This document shows positions 61,610 through 64,000 of a DNA stretch of 64,000 nt, piece after piece; position 1 is the stretch's first letter, and every line of letters begins with the position of its first letter. The stretch spans positions 992,001-1,056,000 of the forward strand of contig OY970337.1 of the NCBI GenBank assembly GCA_963717475.1, given 5' to 3'. The notes below the pieces were generated by a model that did not search any database, had not been told where the DNA came from, and was given only the letters and a program-made list of their open reading frames with translations. Position numbers and translations under genes: made by a program. Source of the DNA: AC-32 sp963717475. Its GTDB lineage: Bacteria > Actinomycetota > Thermoleophilia > Gaiellales > Gaiellaceae.

Positions 61610-62598
61610 GCGCTCTCCAGGCGGGCGAGCGCCCACTCGGCCTGCTCGCGCAGCAGCGGGTCGTCGCTGACGGTGTAGCGGCGGGCCAACTCCGGGTCGC
61701 CGCCCGAGTTGCCGAGGGCGACGAGGGCATTGCGGCGGAGGTAGCGCGGGTCGTTCTTCGGCACGAAGAGGCGGTCGTAGCGCTCGGCGAGTTCCTCGTC
61801 CGACGCCTCGAGCCAGTCGACGAGCGAGACGTGCGGCTCGGCGCCAGGCGGCGGCTCGAGCCCGGCGCGCCGCTTCTCGACCCCGCGGTTCCAGGGGCAG
61901 ACGTCCTGGCAGATGTCGCAGCCGTAGACCTGGTCGCCGAGCGGCTCACGGTACTCCTCCGGGATCGCACTCCCCGCCTGCGTCCAGTACGACAGGCAGC
62001 GCGTCGCGTCGAGGACGCCCGGCTCGTCGAGCGCTCCCGTCGGGCACGCCTCGATGCAGAGCGTGCAGGAGCCGCAGTCGGCGTCGAGCGGCGGCGTGGG
62101 CTCGAGCTCGACGTCGGTGACGAGCGTCCCGAGGACGACCCACGAGCCGTAGCGGCGCGTGATCAGCATCGTGTTCTTGCCGTAGAAGCCGACGCCCGAG
62201 CGGGCGGCAGCCTCGCGGTCGACGTGCTGGTTCGCGTCGACGAGCACGCGGTAGCGGCCGCCCAGGCTGCGCCCGAGCTCGTCCAGCCGCTCGCGCAGCT
62301 GCGAGTAGGCGTCGAACCACGTGTAGCGGGGCAGGCGCCCATGTCCCGGCGGCGGGTCCTCGCCCTCGCGCCAGTAGCAGAGTGCCGCCGAGACCACCGT
62401 GCGCGCGCCTTCCAGCAGCTCCTCGGGATGACACGAGACCTCCGGACGGGCCATCGTGAAGCGCATGTCGGCGAACAGGCCGCGCGCCCGCCGCTCGCGG
62501 ATGTGCCGCTCGGTTTCCTCGTACGCACTCGCGGGCGCGGCCCCGACCACGTCGAGACCGAGCTCCTCGGCGAGCTCTTGCAGCCGGACCGCCTGCAT
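61606..62598 (-). CDS. queG: Epoxyqueuosine reductase
   Basis: 330 aa from ATG 62598 (MQAVRLQELAEELGLDVVG); ATG 62607 is possible and the frame stays open further. A cobalamin- and Fe-S-dependent enzyme that makes queuosine from epoxyqueuosine. It has NTMLITRRYGSWVVLGTLV and two [4Fe-4S] motifs: CGSCTLCIEACPTGAL and CDICQDVCPWN. A HEAT-like end (RRNALVALGNSGGDPELARR) is typical. Works with QueA and Tgt, both in this window but 18-20 kb away. Confidence 0.95.
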   Translation of the reverse strand: MQAVRLQELAEELGLDVVGAAPASAYEETERHIRERRARGLFADMRFTMARPEVSCHPEELLEGARTVVSAALCYWREGEDPPPGHGRLPRYTWFDAYSQLRERLDELGRSLGGRYRVLVDANQHVDREAAARSGVGFYGKNTMLITRRYGSWVVLGTLVTDVELEPTPPLDADCGSCTLCIEACPTGALDEPGVLDATRCLSYWTQAGSAIPEEYREPLGDQVYGCDICQDVCPWNRGVEKRRAGLEPPPGAEPHVSLVDWLEASDEELAERYDRLFVPKNDPRYLRRNALVALGNSGGDPELARRYTVSDDPLLREQAEWALARLESA

Positions 62599-62616
62599 AT
62601 GGGACATTCTGCCCGC

Positions 62617-63639
62617 ATGAAGGCGGTACGCATCCACGAGGACGGCGGGCCCGAGGTCCTCCGCTACGAGGACGCGCCCGAGCCCGAGCCCAAGCCGGGC
62701 GACGTGCTCGTCCGTCTGCGCGCCGCGTCGCTCAACCATCTGGACCTCTGGATCCGCAAGGGCCTACCTTCGGTGCCGAAGCCGCGGATCCTGGGGGCGG
62801 ACGGCGCGGGCATTCGCGAGGACACCGGCGAGGCGGTCGTGATCAACCCGGGAATCGAGCACGGCGCGAAGATCACGGTCGTCGGCGAGCACATGGACGG
62901 CACGCACGCCGAGCTCGTCGCGGTCCCGGAGCAGAACGTCTATCCGCTTCCGGAGGGCGTCTCGTTCGAGGAAGCCGCGGCTTTCCCGCTCGTCTTCGAG
63001 ACCGCGTACCGGATGCTCGTCACCAAGGCGGGGCTGCGCGAAGGCGAGTGGGTTCTGCTCTGGGGGATCGGGAGCGGCGTTGCCACTGCAGGGCTGGCGA
63101 TCGCGAAGGCGCTGGGAGCGCGCGCGCTCGTCACCTCCTCGAGCGACGAGAAGCTCGAGCGGGCACGCGAGCTGGGCGCGGACGCGACGGTCAACCACGC
63201 GACGGGCGACGTGCGCGCCGCGGTGAAGGAGGCGACCGGCGGCGAAGGCGTGGACGTGGTGCTGGAGCACGTCGGCGAGGCGACCTGGGCGACGTCGCTC
63301 GCGGTCGCGAAGCCGGCGGGCCGGATCGCGGTCTGCGGGGCGACGAGCGGGCCCAACCCGCCCGCTTCGCTCCATCGGATCTGGTGGAAGCAGCTGACGA
63401 TCTACGGCTCGACGATGGGCACGAAGGAGGACTTCGAGGGCGCGTACGAGCTGGTCGCCTCGGGCCGCGCGCGGCCGGTGATCGACACCGTCCTGCCGCT
63501 CGAGGAGGCCCGCGCCGCCCACGAGCGGATGGAAGCCGGCGAGCAGTTCGGCAAGATCGTTCTCACGCATCACGTGAGCTGGAACGGGACGCTCGTCAGG
63601 ATCACGCGGGGCTCGAACAGCAGCAGCCGCTTCAGGTAG
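62617..63639 (+). CDS. Zinc-type alcohol dehydrogenase/quinone oxidoreductase-like
   Basis: 340 aa from ATG 62617, 18 bp from the divergent queG start. A MDR-family enzyme: GroES-like half (AASLNHLDLWIRKGLPSVP, ILGADGAGI), Rossmann half with WGIGSGVATAGLAIAKALGA and VDVVLEHVGEATW. The usual catalytic Cys is replaced in the N-terminal half (no GHEGAG-type zinc site is complete), which suits a quinone oxidoreductase. The last 15 residues after KIVLTHH are unusual and run 70 nt into the convergent permease gene; the real stop may be nearer 63575. Confidence 0.88.
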   Translation: MKAVRIHEDGGPEVLRYEDAPEPEPKPGDVLVRLRAASLNHLDLWIRKGLPSVPKPRILGADGAGIREDTGEAVVINPGIEHGAKITVVGEHMDGTHAELVAVPEQNVYPLPEGVSFEEAAAFPLVFETAYRMLVTKAGLREGEWVLLWGIGSGVATAGLAIAKALGARALVTSSSDEKLERARELGADATVNHATGDVRAAVKEATGGEGVDVVLEHVGEATWATSLAVAKPAGRIAVCGATSGPNPPASLHRIWWKQLTIYGSTMGTKEDFEGAYELVASGRARPVIDTVLPLEEARAAHERMEAGEQFGKIVLTHHVSWNGTLVRITRGSNSSSRFR

Positions 63640-64000
63640 AGCGCGCGCTGGTTGTGCAGTAGTCGGTCGGTGCCGCGCGCGACGAGCTCCGGCATGACCA
63701 CGACGGCGACGGCGTCCGGGTCGTCGGTGATTCGGCGCAGGTACGTGAGCAGCCCGCCGCCGATGTCGCGGTACGGCGCCTCGACCACGTCGAGCGGGAG
63801 CCCCGTCGGGAATCGCTGCCAGTCGCGCTCGATCCGCCGCGCGTCGCCGTCGTCGAACGCGAACGAGACGGCCTTCGTCTCGCGGAACCCAAGCGACCGC
63901 GCGTAGAGCAGGGCTCTGAGGGAGGCTGCGTGGACGTCGGCGACCGGGACGACACAGACGGCGCGGCTCGGCTCCACGGGCTCGATGCCTCCGGCCCGAA
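63570..64000 (-). CDS. C-terminal part of an APC-family amino-acid permease (partial)
   Basis: The frame is open to the window end and stops at TGA 63572-63570. The 140 or so residues visible form the cytosolic UspA-like tail found on many actinobacterial APC permeases: ALLYARSLGFRETKAVSFAFD, VVEAPYRDIGGGLLTYLRRI, VVMPELVARGTDRLLHNQRA and LFEPRVILTSVPFQL. The GTG at 63977 is not the start. The membrane part lies outside the window. Confidence 0.85.
   Translation of the reverse strand, partial: RAGGIEPVEPSRAVCVVPVADVHAASLRALLYARSLGFRETKAVSFAFDDGDARRIERDWQRFPTGLPLDVVEAPYRDIGGGLLTYLRRITDDPDAVAVVVMPELVARGTDRLLHNQRALYLKRLLLFEPRVILTSVPFQLT

Noticed and set aside
63570..63977. Complete small UspA-like protein starting at GTG 63977
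   Set aside because: The frame stays open to the window end and the sequence matches the tail of APC permeases.
1..64000. Mobile elements, phage genes or CRISPR
   Set aside because: I found no transposase, integrase, phage gene, terminal inverted repeat pair or spaced direct-repeat array.

Overview
The window looks like a high-GC, codon-biased chromosome segment from an actinobacterium. The gene set fits the class Thermoleophilia best: an mraZ-to-ftsZ division/cell-wall cluster, split glycine dehydrogenase (gcvPA/gcvPB), a one-piece PafBC-like regulator, fused SecDF, decaprenylphosphoryl-ribose synthesis, and many GTG/TTG starts with 4-nt ATGA/GTGA overlaps. The class is my inference from gene content. 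I see no phage, insertion sequence, CRISPR array or rRNA.

Layout. 1-0.5 kb: the tail of an unknown gene, a diverged second copy of that tail, and divergent tRNA-Gln and tRNA-Glu. 0.5-9.4 kb: mixed housekeeping genes: a DUF6941-like protein, an M2/M3-type peptidase, gltX, a YcaQ/AlkZ-type glycosylase paired with endonuclease IV, a Cys-rich protein, a HAD phosphatase, a Ca/H exchanger and a beta-lactamase-fold hydrolase. 9.4-14.8 kb (minus strand): gcvT-gcvH-gcvPA-gcvPB-ltaE, preceded by a structured leader with an intrinsic terminator. 14.9-31.4 kb (minus strand): mraZ-rsmH-ftsL-ftsI-(GGDEF)-(Pro-rich)-murE-murF-mraY-murD-ftsW-murG-murC-murB-ftsQ-ftsZ, the whole lipid II and divisome operon, with an MraZ operator at its head and a separate ftsZ promoter. 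31.4-34.8 kb: an ECF sigma factor coupled to an O6-alkylguanine transferase, a PQQ sugar dehydrogenase with a cupredoxin tail, and a degenerate response regulator. 35-45 kb (mostly minus): UbiB-type kinase, PlsC-type acyltransferase, phasin-like protein, secDF, yajC, tgt, membrane protein, GNAT, queA. 45-50 kb: decaprenyl-phosphate phosphoribosyltransferase, a two-component pair and two secreted proteins. 50-55 kb: 3-hydroxyacyl-CoA dehydrogenase, thiolase, a cyclase with an inactive-looking hydrolase domain, and an aldehyde dehydrogenase. 55-64 kb: zinc-ribbon proteins, a WYL (PafBC-like) regulator, a GAF histidine kinase, queG, a quinone oxidoreductase and the end of an APC permease.

A strong cross-cutting signal is the set of single-base frame breaks in otherwise well-conserved genes: cax, the hydrolase, gcvT, mraY, rsmH, the Pro-rich gene (twice) and queA (twice), plus a probable one that joins tgt to yajC. 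Several of these genes are normally essential, and many of the sites lie in short C/G runs. I therefore read most of them as consensus errors in the sequence rather than biology. The coordinates below give the span of the repaired gene.

The best biological leads are: the four 10-bp-phased MraZ boxes lying over the dcw promoter; the diguanylate cyclase and Pro-rich membrane protein embedded in that operon; the unassigned gcv leader; the glycosylase/AP-endonuclease pair; the sigma factor/alkyltransferase pair; a response regulator that has lost its phosphoacceptor; and the cyclase whose hydrolase domain has lost its nucleophile.
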